The notes under the pieces: generated by a model
The model's database searches: none
Told to the model about the DNA's origin: nothing
What the model saw: the letters and a program-made list of their open reading frames with translations, nothing else
Program-made: the position numbers and the translations under genes
Shown: positions 10,266 through 18,480 of the stretch, piece after piece
How the letters are laid out: every line of letters begins with the position of its first letter
Numbering within the stretch: position 1 is the first letter of the stretch
Assembly (NCBI RefSeq): GCF_023634065.1
Contig: NZ_JALKCV010000001.1
Location: 310,001 to 374,000 of the forward strand
From: Microbulbifer litoralis
Lineage (GTDB): Bacteria; Pseudomonadota; Gammaproteobacteria; Pseudomonadales; Cellvibrionaceae
Length of the DNA stretch: 64,000 nucleotides
Direction: 5' to 3'

Positions 10266-10319
10266 GTAGGGTGTACTGTGTGCACCATCCAACCCCGCGG
10301 TGCGCACGGCGCACCCTAC
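10266..10319. repeat. REP-like imperfect palindrome
   Basis: GTAGGGTG...GTGCACC on the left faces GGTGCGCACGGCGCACCCTAC on the right, an imperfect inverted repeat of about 20 bp arms in the convergent gap between the response regulator and the sensor kinase. A half-site of the same type (GCGGTGCGCGCGGCGCAC) recurs near 27759-27776. It could act as a bidirectional terminator or be a REP element. Confidence 0.6.
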
Positions 10320-10323
10320 CTGT

Positions 10324-13300
10324 CTACGTTCTGGTGTGAACCGGGGGCCGGCGCCGGGCCAGCCGGCGCACCAGGTTGCGCAGCGCGGCGGGTTTGACCG
10401 GTTTGGACAGGTAGAGACAGCCGCACTCCGCGGCCGCGGCGCGCACCTGTTCGGAAATGTCGGCACTGATCAGGATACCCGGCAGCGACCGCCGCCAGTG
10501 TGTATTCAGGGCCTGCAACGCGCCGATCCCGGTCTCGTCCCGGTCCAGGTGGTAGTCGACAATCACCAGTTGCGGCGGCCGCTCGCCGGGCCAGGCCGCC
10601 AGGGCCTCGCGCAGCGAGCGCGCGGCCGTCACCCGGCAGCCCCAGCCGCTCAGCAGGCTGTGCATACCGCGCAGGATCGAGGACTCGTTGTCGATGCACA
10701 GCACGCGGATTCCGGACAGGTCGGCACCCGCCGGCTGTGGCTGCGGGCGCGGCCGCCGGGCGCTATCGGCCGCGCCCAGCGGCACGCGGATACAGAACAT
10801 GGCACCGCGCCCGGGGCGGGATTGCACGCCGATCGGGTGCTGCAACAATTCCGCGCTGCGCCGCGCGATCGCCAGCCCCAGGCCCAGCCCCTTGTCCGAC
10901 GGCCGCTCGGAGGCAGAGAGCCGTACAAATTCGTCGAAGATCTGCGCCTGCGCCTCCGGCGCTATGCCCGGCCCCGTGTCCCACACCTGGATTTCCAGCT
11001 CATCGCCGCGCCTGCGCGCGCCCAGCAGCACCCGGCCGCGGCCGGTGTAGTGCAGCGCGTTGCTGAGGAAGTTCTGCAGTATGCGGCGCAGCAGGTGCCG
11101 GTCGCTGTGCACCCACAGCCGGCTGGGCCGGTAGCGCAGCCGCAGGCCGCGGCTGGCGGCGATGGCCTGGAACTCCACCGTCAGCGCGTCGAGCAACTCG
11201 CCGATGGGGAAATGTTCGCGCTTCGGCGTCAGGTTGCCGGCGTCCAGGCGACTGATCTCGCGCAGCGCGCCGATCAGTTGCTCGGCGGTATTGAGCGCGC
11301 TGTCGACGTGCCCCATATCCTCCAGGGTCTGCTCCCAGTCGCTGCGCGCGGCCTTCTGCTGCGCCGAGGCGATAAACAGGCGCGCGGCATTGATCGGCTG
11401 CAGCAGATCGTGGCTGGTATGCGCCAGGAAGCGGGTCTTGGCCCCGTGCAGCTCGCGTATCTGCGCCTCCACTTCGGCGCGGCGGAGGTTCTCCGCCTGC
11501 AGTGCCTCGTTGCTGGCCTGCAGCTCCGAGGTGCGCTGCGCCACCCGCTCTTCCAGCGTGCGCTGGTTTTCCTCCAGCGCATCCACCGCGGCGCGGTAGT
11601 CGCTGATATCGGTAAAGGTGGTTACGAAGCCGCCACCGGGCATGGGCGTGCCACGCACCTCGACGATAGTGCCGTTCGGCAGCCGCCGCTCGAAGCGGTG
11701 CGCACTGCCGTGGCGCAGTAATTCCAGGCGCCGCTCGATCTGGGCCTCCAGGTCGACGCCCCCACCGTAGAGTCCGCGCTCGGCGTTGTGGCGATAGAGT
11801 TTTTCCACCGGGCAGCCGATATACAGCAGCCGCTCCGGGTAGTCGAACAGCTCGATATAGTGGCGGTTCCAGGCCACCAGCCGCAGCTCCGCATCCACCA
11901 CGCTGATGCCCTGGCCCACGGTTTCCACCGTGGTCTGCAGCAGCTCCTGGGAAAAGCGCAGCTTCTGCGAAGTGCCGTCCACCAACCGCGCGATATCCTC
12001 CAGCTGGAAGGGGCGATTGACCCGCAGCAGGTCCATCACCTGGTGCGCGGTGGCGGAGCCGACGATACCGGCCAGCGTGCTCTCCGCCTCCTGCACCGCA
12101 AAGCGCGGCGCCGCATCGTCCGCCAGCAGCCGCTGCTGGCTGCGGCGCTCGAAGCCGTTCCAGATCTGCTCCAGGCGTTTGCGGCCGACGAACGGCTGCA
12201 TCAGGCTTTTCAGCTGCCCCACCTGGATGTCGCTCAGGTCCAGGTCCTCGCCCTTATCGACCTCCGACAGTTCGACAAACGCCTCCGCCTGGCGCCGGTC
12301 CCGCGCCAGCGGCCGGCACAGCAGCGACACCGCCACAAACAGCAGCAGGTTGACCAGCAGGCTCCAGAAGACCCCGTGGCTGAGCGGGTCCAGCCCCTCC
12401 AGGCCGAACAGCTGCTGCGGCCGCAGCCAGTCCTGCCCGAACAGCCCCTCGCTCAGCAGCCGGTGCCCGGGGTAGACCGCCGGCAGCACCAGGCAGTAGA
12501 ACCAGAGGCCGTAGCCGGCCACCAGCCCCGCCAGCACACCGAGCCGGTGCGCACGGCGCCAGTAGAGGGCGCCGGCCAGCGCCGGTGCCAGCTGCGCGGC
12601 GGCGGCGAAGGACAACAGGCCGATGGAGGCCAGCGGCGCCACGCCGGTGATGGCCCGGTGCATACCCCAACTGAGCAGCAGCAACAACAGGATACTGAGC
12701 CGCCGGATCAGGCGCAGGTGGTTGCCGAGCGACGCCGCCGACAGCGGTGTAAAGCGGCTGAGGAACAGCCACAGCGGCGCCACCAGTTCGTTGGAAATCA
12801 TCACCGCCAGGGTCACCGCGGCCACGATCACCATGCCCGTGGCAGCGGAAAATCCGCCGATATAGGCCAGCAGTGTCAGCACGCTGCTGCCGCTTTCCAT
12901 CGGCAGCATCAACACCAGGCCGTCCGGCTCCGGCAACCCCTGCGCCAGCAGCGGCTGCCCGGCCAGGGCGATGGGCAGGATCAGCAGCGAGAAGAGCCCC
13001 AGGTACAGCGGCAGCAACCAGCGCGCGCTCTTCAGGTCGCGGCGGTCCTGGAACTCCACCACCGCCATATGGAACTGGCGCGGCAGGCAGATGATGGCCG
13101 CCGTGGCCAGCAGTGTCTGGGTGAGGAAATTGGCATCGGGCACCAGCGGGTCCAGGCGCAATTCGATATCGGCGTAGCGCTCGCCGCCGAACAACAGCCC
13201 GGTGGCCAACACCGCCACCGCGGCAAAAGCCAGCAGCTTGACCACCGATTCCAGCGCAATGGCCGCCACCACACCGCGGTTGCGCTCGCGCCCCTCCAGA

Positions 13301-13830
13301 TGGCGGGTGCCGAACAGCATCGCGAAGACGCCCATCAGCAGCGCGGTGACGAAGGCGGTATCCAGATTGATCAGGCTGCCGGATTCCGGCCCGGCGCCGA
13401 CCGTATCCCAGGCCATGGTCACCGCGCGCAGCTGCAGCGCGATATACGGCAGGCTCCCGACGATCGCCAGCAGCGTCACCAGTGCCGACAACCCCTGGCT
13501 CTTGCCATAGCGCGAGCCGATGAAGTCGGCGATGGAGGTCACCTTCTGCCGCTCGCTCACCAGCATCAGCTTGCGCAGGAAGGCGCCGCCGAACAGGAAC
13601 AGCAGCATCGGCCCCAGGTAGATCGGCAGGTAGTCCCAGGTGCTGGTGGCCGACTGGCCGACCGCGCCGAAGAAGGTCCAGGAACTGCAGTAAACCGCGA
13701 GCGTCAGCGCATAGATCAGCGGCCGGTAGCGCAGCAGCCACTGCTTGCGGTGCTCGGCGCGCCAGGCCACCACGAACAGCAGCGCCACATAGACCAGGGC
13801 AAAAAACAGCAGGTAGGGCTTGCCGATCAT
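10324..13830 (-). CDS. SSS-domain hybrid sensor histidine kinase/response regulator, CrbS/MxtR-like
   Basis: A 1168-residue inner-membrane sensor. The N-terminal ~500 residues form a sodium:solute symporter-like module with many helices (YCSSWTFFGAVGQSATSTWDYLP near residue 48, VTSIADFIGSRYGKSQG near residue 95). A PAS domain with a short coiled coil follows (about residues 610-780), then HisKA with the phospho-accepting histidine in AHTSHDLLQPINA (about residue 803), an ATPase domain with DTGPGI and GLGLGLAIARR, and a C-terminal receiver with its aspartate in IVDYHLD (about residue 1090). This is the CrbS/MxtR architecture, and the cognate-type LuxR regulator is convergent to it. I chose the ATG at 13830 (MIGKPYLL); longer upstream readings add an unlikely N-terminus. 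It probably senses acetate or a related cue; the ligand is inferred only. Confidence 0.92.
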   Translation of the reverse strand: MIGKPYLLFFALVYVALLFVVAWRAEHRKQWLLRYRPLIYALTLAVYCSSWTFFGAVGQSATSTWDYLPIYLGPMLLFLFGGAFLRKLMLVSERQKVTSIADFIGSRYGKSQGLSALVTLLAIVGSLPYIALQLRAVTMAWDTVGAGPESGSLINLDTAFVTALLMGVFAMLFGTRHLEGRERNRGVVAAIALESVVKLLAFAAVAVLATGLLFGGERYADIELRLDPLVPDANFLTQTLLATAAIICLPRQFHMAVVEFQDRRDLKSARWLLPLYLGLFSLLILPIALAGQPLLAQGLPEPDGLVLMLPMESGSSVLTLLAYIGGFSAATGMVIVAAVTLAVMISNELVAPLWLFLSRFTPLSAASLGNHLRLIRRLSILLLLLLSWGMHRAITGVAPLASIGLLSFAAAAQLAPALAGALYWRRAHRLGVLAGLVAGYGLWFYCLVLPAVYPGHRLLSEGLFGQDWLRPQQLFGLEGLDPLSHGVFWSLLVNLLLFVAVSLLCRPLARDRRQAEAFVELSEVDKGEDLDLSDIQVGQLKSLMQPFVGRKRLEQIWNGFERRSQQRLLADDAAPRFAVQEAESTLAGIVGSATAHQVMDLLRVNRPFQLEDIARLVDGTSQKLRFSQELLQTTVETVGQGISVVDAELRLVAWNRHYIELFDYPERLLYIGCPVEKLYRHNAERGLYGGGVDLEAQIERRLELLRHGSAHRFERRLPNGTIVEVRGTPMPGGGFVTTFTDISDYRAAVDALEENQRTLEERVAQRTSELQASNEALQAENLRRAEVEAQIRELHGAKTRFLAHTSHDLLQPINAARLFIASAQQKAARSDWEQTLEDMGHVDSALNTAEQLIGALREISRLDAGNLTPKREHFPIGELLDALTVEFQAIAASRGLRLRYRPSRLWVHSDRHLLRRILQNFLSNALHYTGRGRVLLGARRRGDELEIQVWDTGPGIAPEAQAQIFDEFVRLSASERPSDKGLGLGLAIARRSAELLQHPIGVQSRPGRGAMFCIRVPLGAADSARRPRPQPQPAGADLSGIRVLCIDNESSILRGMHSLLSGWGCRVTAARSLREALAAWPGERPPQLVIVDYHLDRDETGIGALQALNTHWRRSLPGILISADISEQVRAAAAECGCLYLSKPVKPAALRNLVRRLARRRPPVHTRT

Positions 13831-13987
13831 CCGCGCACTCCGGCTTGTTGTTCTGACGCGTGAGTGATCTTTATAACCGATCGGCCGGTCGGGCCGCCAT
13901 TGGCAATTGGTCGAGATGGCAGGGCCAATGCCGGCCGGGCCGGCTGCTAAACTCGAACGTAAAAGCCCCAGCAGAGAGAGCAAAGCC

Positions 13988-14281
13988 ATGATCATCGCGA
14001 CCGATATGCCCGAAGTCGCCAAGTGCGTCATCAGCCAGTGCGCCTACAACGCCGACGATGCCTGCCACGCGCGCGCCATCACCATCGGCGACGGCGACGA
14101 CCCGGACTGCGACACTTTCTTCGACAGCAACAAACACACCCACAGCGGCCGCACGGCCGGCGTGGGTGCCTGCAAGATCGAGGACTGTACCCACAATCGG
14201 GACTTCGAGTGCACCGCCGACAGTATCCAGGTGGGCAACCGGGGCAGCGAAGCCAACTGCCTGACCTATACGACGCACTGA
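13988..14281 (+). CDS. DUF1540-like cysteine-rich protein, copy 1
   Basis: A 97-residue soluble protein starting MIIATDMPEV. It has two cysteine-patterned halves: CVISQCAYNADDACHARAI and, after about 45 residues, CKIEDCTHNRDFECTADSI. The pattern C-x4-C-x6/7-C, followed by A-x-x-I, recalls DUF1540, a small putative metal-binding domain. A near relative lies 156 bp downstream (14438-14731), so the pair arose by tandem duplication. The ATG at 13988 follows a GAGAGAGCAAAG purine-rich site. The function is unknown; a metal- or redox-binding role is only suggested by the spaced cysteines and histidines (THS, ACH). Confidence 0.8.
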   Translation: MIIATDMPEVAKCVISQCAYNADDACHARAITIGDGDDPDCDTFFDSNKHTHSGRTAGVGACKIEDCTHNRDFECTADSIQVGNRGSEANCLTYTTH

Positions 14282-14437
14282 GCCGGACTTCGGCGCAACA
14301 CCATCCCGGGCCCTGACCCGGAATCCAGTGCTGCGCCCCGCTGGCCTGTTGACGGAATCGATCCGGCAAAGCCCTTTCGCCGGAGCCCGCTCCCGGCACT
14401 AAGCTATTGGGAGGCAACCCAGTCAGCGAGGTTCGCT

Positions 14438-14731
14438 ATGATTATTGCCACCGATATGCCGGAAGTCGCCCACTGCACCGTGGCCAGCTGCGCCTACAAC
14501 ACCGATGACAGCTGTCACGCCCGCGCCATCACCATCGGCGATGGCGACAACCCCGGATGCGACACCTACTTCACCAACGACACCCACACCCGCAGCCACC
14601 GCGCCGCCGGCGTCGGCGCCTGCAAGGTGGCGGACTGCAGCTTCAACGACGATTTCGAGTGCTCCGCGGACGGCATCGATGTCGGCAGGCAGGGCGAATC
14701 CCCCAAGTGCCTGACCTGTACCTGCCACTGA
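14438..14731 (+). CDS. DUF1540-like cysteine-rich protein, copy 2
   Basis: Same length (97 residues) and architecture as the protein at 13988-14281: MIIATDMPEVAHC start, CTVASCAYNTDDSCHARAI in the first half and CKVADCSFNDDFECSADGI in the second. It gains two extra cysteines in its C-terminal tail (CLTCTCH, where copy 1 has CLTYTTH). Conservation of cysteine spacing despite divergence elsewhere argues that both copies are functional. A strong bidirectional terminator follows at 14751-14789. No specific role can be assigned. Confidence 0.8.
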   Translation: MIIATDMPEVAHCTVASCAYNTDDSCHARAITIGDGDNPGCDTYFTNDTHTRSHRAAGVGACKVADCSFNDDFECSADGIDVGRQGESPKCLTCTCH

Positions 14732-14750
14732 GCCGGCCAGTTACGCAATA

Positions 14751-14789
14751 AAAAAGCGGGTGTGAGGTCCGGCCCCACACCCGCTTTTT
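14751..14789. terminator. Bidirectional rho-independent terminator
   Basis: AAAAAGCGGGTGTG pairs perfectly with CACACCCGCTTTTT around an 11-base loop. It serves the DUF1540-like gene on the plus strand and probably the sugar permease on the minus strand. Almost the same stem recurs after xylA at 27701-27740. Confidence 0.85.
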
Positions 14790-14823
14790 GTCCAATCCAA
14801 ATACTACCAAGTCAGGCAACACC

Positions 14824-14897
14824 CGTAGGAGCCTGCCTTACAGGCGATAAAGAGCGATGTCTTCTATTCACATTCGCCTGCACGGCAGCCTCCTACG
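14824..14897. repeat. REP-like inverted repeat (GTAGGAGCCTGCC family)
   Basis: CGTAGGAGCCTGCC-TACAGGCGA on the left is mirrored by TTCGCCTGCACGGCAGCCTCCTACG on the right. A second member of the family lies at 27613-27684. Both are intergenic, close to gene 3' ends, and both sit beside the same terminator stem. Confidence 0.75.
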
Positions 14898-14943
14898 AGA
14901 AGGCTTTCCTTCGCTCTACAGCACTGCTTCCAAGCCCCCGGCG

Positions 14944-16209
14944 CTACTTCGCGACCACCTCGGACCCCTTCAGGCCGTAGAAGGCGATATACACATAGCA
15001 GACAATCGGCACCAGGAAGGACAACTGCAGACCGGCGCTATCCGCCACCACACCCTGCAACAGCGGCACCAGCGCGCCGCCGACGATCGCCAGGCACAGG
15101 ATGCCGGACGCCTGGCCGGTCTGCCGGCCCAGGTCCTTCAGCGCCAGGCTGAAGATGGTCGGGAACATGATCGAATTGAACAGCCCCACCAGCAGGATGG
15201 CCCACATGGCCAGCGCGCCGGAACCGGCGATGGCCGCCGCCACCAGCAGGATCGCCGCAACGGCGTTGAACGCCAGCACCGTGCCCGGATTGACGCTGCG
15301 CATCACCGCGGCGCCGATAAAGCGCCCCACCATGGCACCGCCCCAGTAGTAGGCGATGTAGTGCGCCGCCCGGGCCTCTTCCAGCGCGGCGATACTGTCC
15401 AGCCCGAGAAAGTTCACCAGGAAACTGCCGATGGACACCTCGGCCCCCACGTAGACGAAAATACCCACGGCACCCAGCACCAGGTGGCGGTGGCTCCAGG
15501 CCGGCGCATCGGCAACCGCTTCACCGGCGCCCTCCTCCTGCGAGGCGATGACCGGCAGTTTCAGGCGGCTGAAAATCACCGCCAGCAGCGCCAGTACACC
15601 GGCCAGCATCAGATAGGGCATCTTCACCGCCGCGGCCTCCGCCTGCGGGCTCATGGAGTCCACCGCCACCGTGGCCGCGGACAGGATCAACATCCCGCCG
15701 AAGAAAGGCGCCACCGTGGTCCCCAGGGAATTGAACGCCTGGGTCATGGTCAGGCGGCTGGAGGCCGTGGCCGGATCGCCGAGCGCGGTCACATAAGGGT
15801 TGGCGGATACCTGCAGCAGCGTGATGCCGGAGGCCAGTACAAACAGCGCCCCCAGGAACAGCGGGTAGGAATGGTAATCCGCCGCCGGATAGAACAGCAG
15901 GCAACCCACACTGGCCACCAGCAGGCCGCCGACGATGCCTTTCTGGTAGCCGATACGCTTGACCAGCGCGCCGGCCGGCAGCGAGACCGTGAAGTAGGCA
16001 CCGAAGAAACAGAACTGGATCAGCATCGCCTGGGTGTAGCTCAGGTCGAAGACCGCCTTCAGGTGCGGAATCAGAATATCGTTGAGGCAGGTAAGGAAGC
16101 CCCACATAAAGAACAGAACAGTCAACGCAGTCAGCGCAAAGCGGAAATTGCCCCCCGCCTCACCGGCGGACGCACGCACATCACTGACGGGAACCTGGAC
16201 CCCGGCCAT
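14944..16209 (-). CDS. FHS-family sugar MFS transporter (FucP/GluP-like)
   Basis: A 421-residue, 12-helix transporter of the fucose:H+ symporter branch of the major facilitator superfamily. Recognisable blocks are [19 protein letters not shown] in helix 1, QFCFFGAYF in helix 2, the GYQKGI loop and [14 protein letters not shown] near residue 125, which are hallmarks of FucP/GluP/NagP permeases for fucose, glucose/galactose or N-acetylglucosamine. It stands alone; no sugar-catabolic gene is adjacent, so the sugar is not determined. The xylose operon lies 7.5 kb away across the cassette island. Upstream, near 16388-16407, an imperfect palindrome ATGTTAGCAT...CTTACAT overlaps a TATGCTAACAT promoter-like sequence on the minus strand and might be an operator. 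Confidence 0.9.
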   Translation of the reverse strand: MAGVQVPVSDVRASAGEAGGNFRFALTALTVLFFMWGFLTCLNDILIPHLKAVFDLSYTQAMLIQFCFFGAYFTVSLPAGALVKRIGYQKGIVGGLLVASVGCLLFYPAADYHSYPLFLGALFVLASGITLLQVSANPYVTALGDPATASSRLTMTQAFNSLGTTVAPFFGGMLILSAATVAVDSMSPQAEAAAVKMPYLMLAGVLALLAVIFSRLKLPVIASQEEGAGEAVADAPAWSHRHLVLGAVGIFVYVGAEVSIGSFLVNFLGLDSIAALEEARAAHYIAYYWGGAMVGRFIGAAVMRSVNPGTVLAFNAVAAILLVAAAIAGSGALAMWAILLVGLFNSIMFPTIFSLALKDLGRQTGQASGILCLAIVGGALVPLLQGVVADSAGLQLSFLVPIVCYVYIAFYGLKGSEVVAK

Positions 16210-17082
16210 AGATCACCTCGTTATGCTTATTGTCTCGTTTCATCAACATCGCTGGGCGGGGTGGCGCCCGGCACCGAAACGGAGACTACCACGGAGACGG
16301 CGCCGGAGGTGATTACCAGATTCCCCGGCCCGGTTCCCACTTTGCATTTCGAAAACTGGCACGGGCGCAACCCGCGCGGGAAACGGATGTTAGCATACAC
16401 TTACATCAGGCAGCTGCTTCCGGGCGCGACGCGGGGCGACTGTTCAGTCTCAGCCTTGTTGCATGGGGGCGGGAAGTGGGCAAGTGACAAGCGGGCTGGC
16501 GCATCAGTGCCGGGAAGGTGAACCGAATCAAAGCGTGGCCGATGCCAGGCTCCAGATCACACTCGACCGATGCCGGACCACTTATTCCTCCACCGGGTCC
16601 TCCACCGGGTCCTCCAACCTGGACGTCCAGCTCAGAGATTACCGACAACAACCTCGCCCAGCGCCGACAATATCCTGGAAACTCTCAAGCCGCTTTCGGC
16701 GTTGCCACAGCGAGCAACTACTCCCCCCTGCAGTTACAAGACTACAAGTAAAAACCCCAGCTCTACCCCAATAAGCCAGGACAGAAAGCTGAAAAAATGT
16801 ACAGCCAAAATTGGACAAGTGAACCACTTTGGCGGGATCAGAAGCCGCGTGCTTCTATCTACTGAGATCGCTCCGTAAGTGATTGACTTTTAAGGAGCAC
16901 TCAATAGGATCAATAGCCAAACAAGGAATAAAGCGGCCGGCGGCTTCGCCTTATATCTCTGTATAAAAATCAGGCAGGAAATTCAAATTTTGCTGATTGT
17001 TACCAGGTTTTAAGCTTTTTGAATTTCTTTCGGTTGTAGATAGAAGCTTGGGGGATATGCAGCGGTGGCTTTTGAATTAACT
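16210..17082. other. Intergenic region at the left edge of the cassette island; no gene seen
   Basis: No convincing coding region. It holds the promoter side of the sugar permease (16210-16430), a 12-bp direct repeat TCCTCCACCGGG present 2.6 times at 16586-16618, and a marked drop in GC after about 16780. From about 16910 the sequence looks like a degenerate attC (CCAAACAAGG... through AACTGTTAGGTG at 17081-17090). There is not enough room or open frame for an integron integrase. Confidence 0.6.
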
Positions 17083-17090
17083 GTTAGGTG
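17083..17090 (+). other. attC core (GTTAGGTG) at the 5' edge of the first cassette
   Basis: GTTAGGTG matches the integron core GTTRRRY and lies immediately before the barstar-like gene. The end of that same gene carries ACACCTAA (17374-17381), its reverse complement, which is what a circularised cassette junction predicts. The rest of the upstream attC is degenerate. Confidence 0.65.
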
Positions 17091-17093
17091 TGT

Positions 17094-17381
17094 ATGGATA
17101 CCATAATCATCGACTGCCAGGATGTCAGAGACGAGAGCGATTTCTGGCAATTATACATAGATATAGTGCGTCCTGAAGGTGCGGATTTCTTCGGTAGAAA
17201 CGCCTCTGCCTTCTTGGATGCGATTTCCGGGGGCGGGCCAGGGTGGCCCGGCGATGTGAAGTTGCTGTTCGTCCATGCCGAGTCTCTTTCGGCAATCAAT
17301 AGCGGTAGTCTCCTCCGCCGATTGCAAGAGATACAGCTCCATTCAAAGCGGGTTCGGGTGGAACTTGGAGCGGACACCTAA
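17094..17381 (+). CDS. Barstar-like ribonuclease inhibitor family protein (integron cassette)
   Basis: A 95-residue protein. The stretch DFFGRNASAFLDAISGGGPGWPG matches the conserved centre of the barstar family (FGRN-x-DAF-x-DAL-x-GG), which inhibits barnase-type ribonucleases by covering their active site. The N-terminus IIIDCQDVRDESDFWQLY also fits the first barstar helix. No ribonuclease gene is nearby. Orphan immunity or antitoxin-like genes are common integron cassette cargo, where they may protect against toxins of competitors. The start codon lies 11 bp after the GTTAGGTG core and the stop codon overlaps the cassette's own 3' core, so the gene fills the cassette completely. Confidence 0.75.
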   Translation: MDTIIIDCQDVRDESDFWQLYIDIVRPEGADFFGRNASAFLDAISGGGPGWPGDVKLLFVHAESLSAINSGSLLRRLQEIQLHSKRVRVELGADT

Positions 17382-17545
17382 TCGGGTAAGGGCGGGTGTT
17401 TAGCCCGTCCTCCCCACAACACCCTGCATGCGGGTCCGCACAGGGCGTTTCAATCAGAGTAGTGAAGCTTGATCCATCCGTCGCGCAGTGTCGCCAACCC
17501 GACCTTCTTCAGGTTGACGTTAAATTGTCATTTAACGGTGATCTT
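17382..17545 (-). mobile_element. Group II intron 3' remnant (maturase C-terminus plus domain V/VI)
   Basis: On the minus strand, 17526-17455 encodes NVNLKKVGLATLRDGWIKLH followed by YSD and a stop, resembling the extreme C-terminus of group II intron reverse transcriptases. Upstream of it the frame is broken by TGA. Downstream comes a hairpin-rich segment with TGCGGACCCGCATG (loop and inner stem) and GGGCGG/CCGCCC-type pairing, ending ACCCGATT, as at the 3' end of class C introns. The remnant abuts the ACACCTAA core of the barstar cassette. Class IIC-attC introns are known to insert into attC sites in the orientation opposite to the cassette genes, as seen here. The 5' part and most of the maturase are missing. 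Confidence 0.65.
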
Positions 17546-17665
17546 CCTACAGGGGACTCTCACACCATTAGTTCATGCCCATGCTGGGCGTACACAAGGC
17601 CAGGCACAGCGACGGCTTTTACGTTGCGGCTTCGCCTCCACTACAAAGCTTCGCGTGCTGGCGGC

Positions 17666-17674
17666 GTTAAGTGC
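17666..17674 (+). other. attC core (GTTAAGTGC) opening a cassette
   Basis: GTTAAGTGC precedes the 92-residue gene at 17677. The same cassette ends with GCACTTAAT (17948-17956), the reverse complement except for the last base. The attC arm to the left (about 17590-17665) is attached to the intron remnant. Confidence 0.75.
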
Positions 17675-17676
17675 TT

Positions 17677-17955
17677 ATGAACTACGAATCGGGTGAGCGA
17701 GTATTGTTGGGCGACACGGTCAGGTTTGATTCTGGTCCAGATCAATATGTATCGGCCAAAGTGGTAATGCTCGGTGAAGATTATTCTCACCTTCAATTGG
17801 AGCAAAAATTCCTAGATTGGGTTGTCGCAGACAAGGTTCTAGATAGTGAAGGGGTGTTGGTAGAGGTGGCCTCCGAAACAGGGCGCTATATGTTTACCAC
17901 TCTGTGCTGCGTAGAACTTATTCAGAGGTTGAGTGCTGGCTCAGAAGGCACTTAA
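17677..17955 (+). CDS. Hypothetical cassette protein, 92 aa
   Basis: A small soluble protein (MNYESGERVLLGDTVRF... ) rich in beta-type sequence. I do not recognise a specific family with certainty. The pattern 'GERVLLGDTVRFDSGPDQYVSAKVV...EGVLVE' resembles short SH3-like barrel domains found in cassette and immunity-type proteins. ATG 17677 is preferred to an in-frame GTG two codons upstream, which lies inside the attC core. The stop codon overlaps the 3' core GCACTTAAT. Base composition is AT-richer than the flanking chromosome. Confidence 0.7.
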   Translation: MNYESGERVLLGDTVRFDSGPDQYVSAKVVMLGEDYSHLQLEQKFLDWVVADKVLDSEGVLVEVASETGRYMFTTLCCVELIQRLSAGSEGT

Positions 17956-18000
17956 TAAGAAGGTGCGCGCGACGAGCCCGTGACCAGGGCGTTATGTGCC
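17948..18000 (+). other. attC recombination site between cassettes
   Basis: About 53 bp running from GCACTTAAT to GTTATGTGCC with an internal partly self-complementary GTGCGCGCG...GAGCCCGTG section. The left half belongs to the cassette ending here (complement of GTTAAGTGC at 17666) and the right half opens the next cassette (complement GCACATAAC at 18431). Confidence 0.8.
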
Positions 18001-18025
18001 AGAGTACTGAAGGAACATTATTCGT

Positions 18026-18424
18026 ATGAAAGGAAGCTGTTTGTGTGGTCAGGTTCAGTATCAAATAGAAAAGCTAGAAAGCCCAATTCAACATTGCTCC
18101 TGCAAAACGTGTAGAAAGGCGCATTCAGCTGCATTTAATACAGCTGCTGCTGTTTCAAAGAAGAGTTTTAGGTGGGTAAAGGGCGAGGATAAAATTTCAG
18201 GTTATGAATCTTCGCCTGGAAAAGTTCGGTACTTTTGCTCAAATTGCGGATCTCAGCTAATCGCTGAAAAAGAAGGAAGTCCAAATTACGTTCTTCGTGT
18301 AGCTACTTTAGATGATGATCCTGGGGTTAAGGCAGAGTTTGGTATCTGGAAATCCCATGAGATTTCTTGGTTGGAGTACGGTGACCATATTCACGCGCAC
18401 CCAGAGTGGCAACCAGGCCGGTAA
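18026..18424 (+). CDS. GFA-domain (glutathione-dependent formaldehyde-activating enzyme-like) protein
   Basis: A 132-residue zinc protein of the GFA/CENP-V family. The full set of metal ligands is visible: C-x-C in GSCLCGQVQYQI near the N-terminus, CSCKTCRKAHSAAF at about residues 29-42 and YFCSNCGSQL at about residues 74-83, then the usual HI-x-x-HP near the end (DHIHAHPEW). Family members bind zinc and were first linked to glutathione-formaldehyde adduct formation; most relatives have no proven reaction. It is an integron cassette gene: its cassette opens with GTTATGTGC (17991) and closes with GCACATAAC (18431), an exact complementary pair. The ribosome-binding site is GAAGGAAC. Confidence 0.88.
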   Translation: MKGSCLCGQVQYQIEKLESPIQHCSCKTCRKAHSAAFNTAAAVSKKSFRWVKGEDKISGYESSPGKVRYFCSNCGSQLIAEKEGSPNYVLRVATLDDDPGVKAEFGIWKSHEISWLEYGDHIHAHPEWQPGR

Positions 18425-18430
18425 TCCGTA

Positions 18431-18480
18431 GCACATAACAAACAGCGGCAGAGCGACAGCCAACGCTGGGCGTTCAGGCT
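18431..18480 (+). other. attC recombination site after the GFA cassette
   Basis: GCACATAAC at the left, AACAGCGGCAGAGCGACAGC in the middle and GCGTTCAGGC at the right, about 50 bp. Its central part is identical to the attC at 19401-19448. The paired CAGCG/CGCTG segments provide the stem of the bottom-strand hairpin recognised by integron integrases. Confidence 0.85.

Noticed and set aside
16463-16774. Possible 103-residue gene between the sugar permease and the cassette island
   Set aside because: Low-complexity product (SSTGSSTGSS), no ribosome-binding site and no recognisable family.
16210-17082. Integron integrase gene expected to the left of the array
   Set aside because: No tyrosine recombinase motifs and no open frame of about 1 kb on either strand; hence CALIN rather than a full integron.
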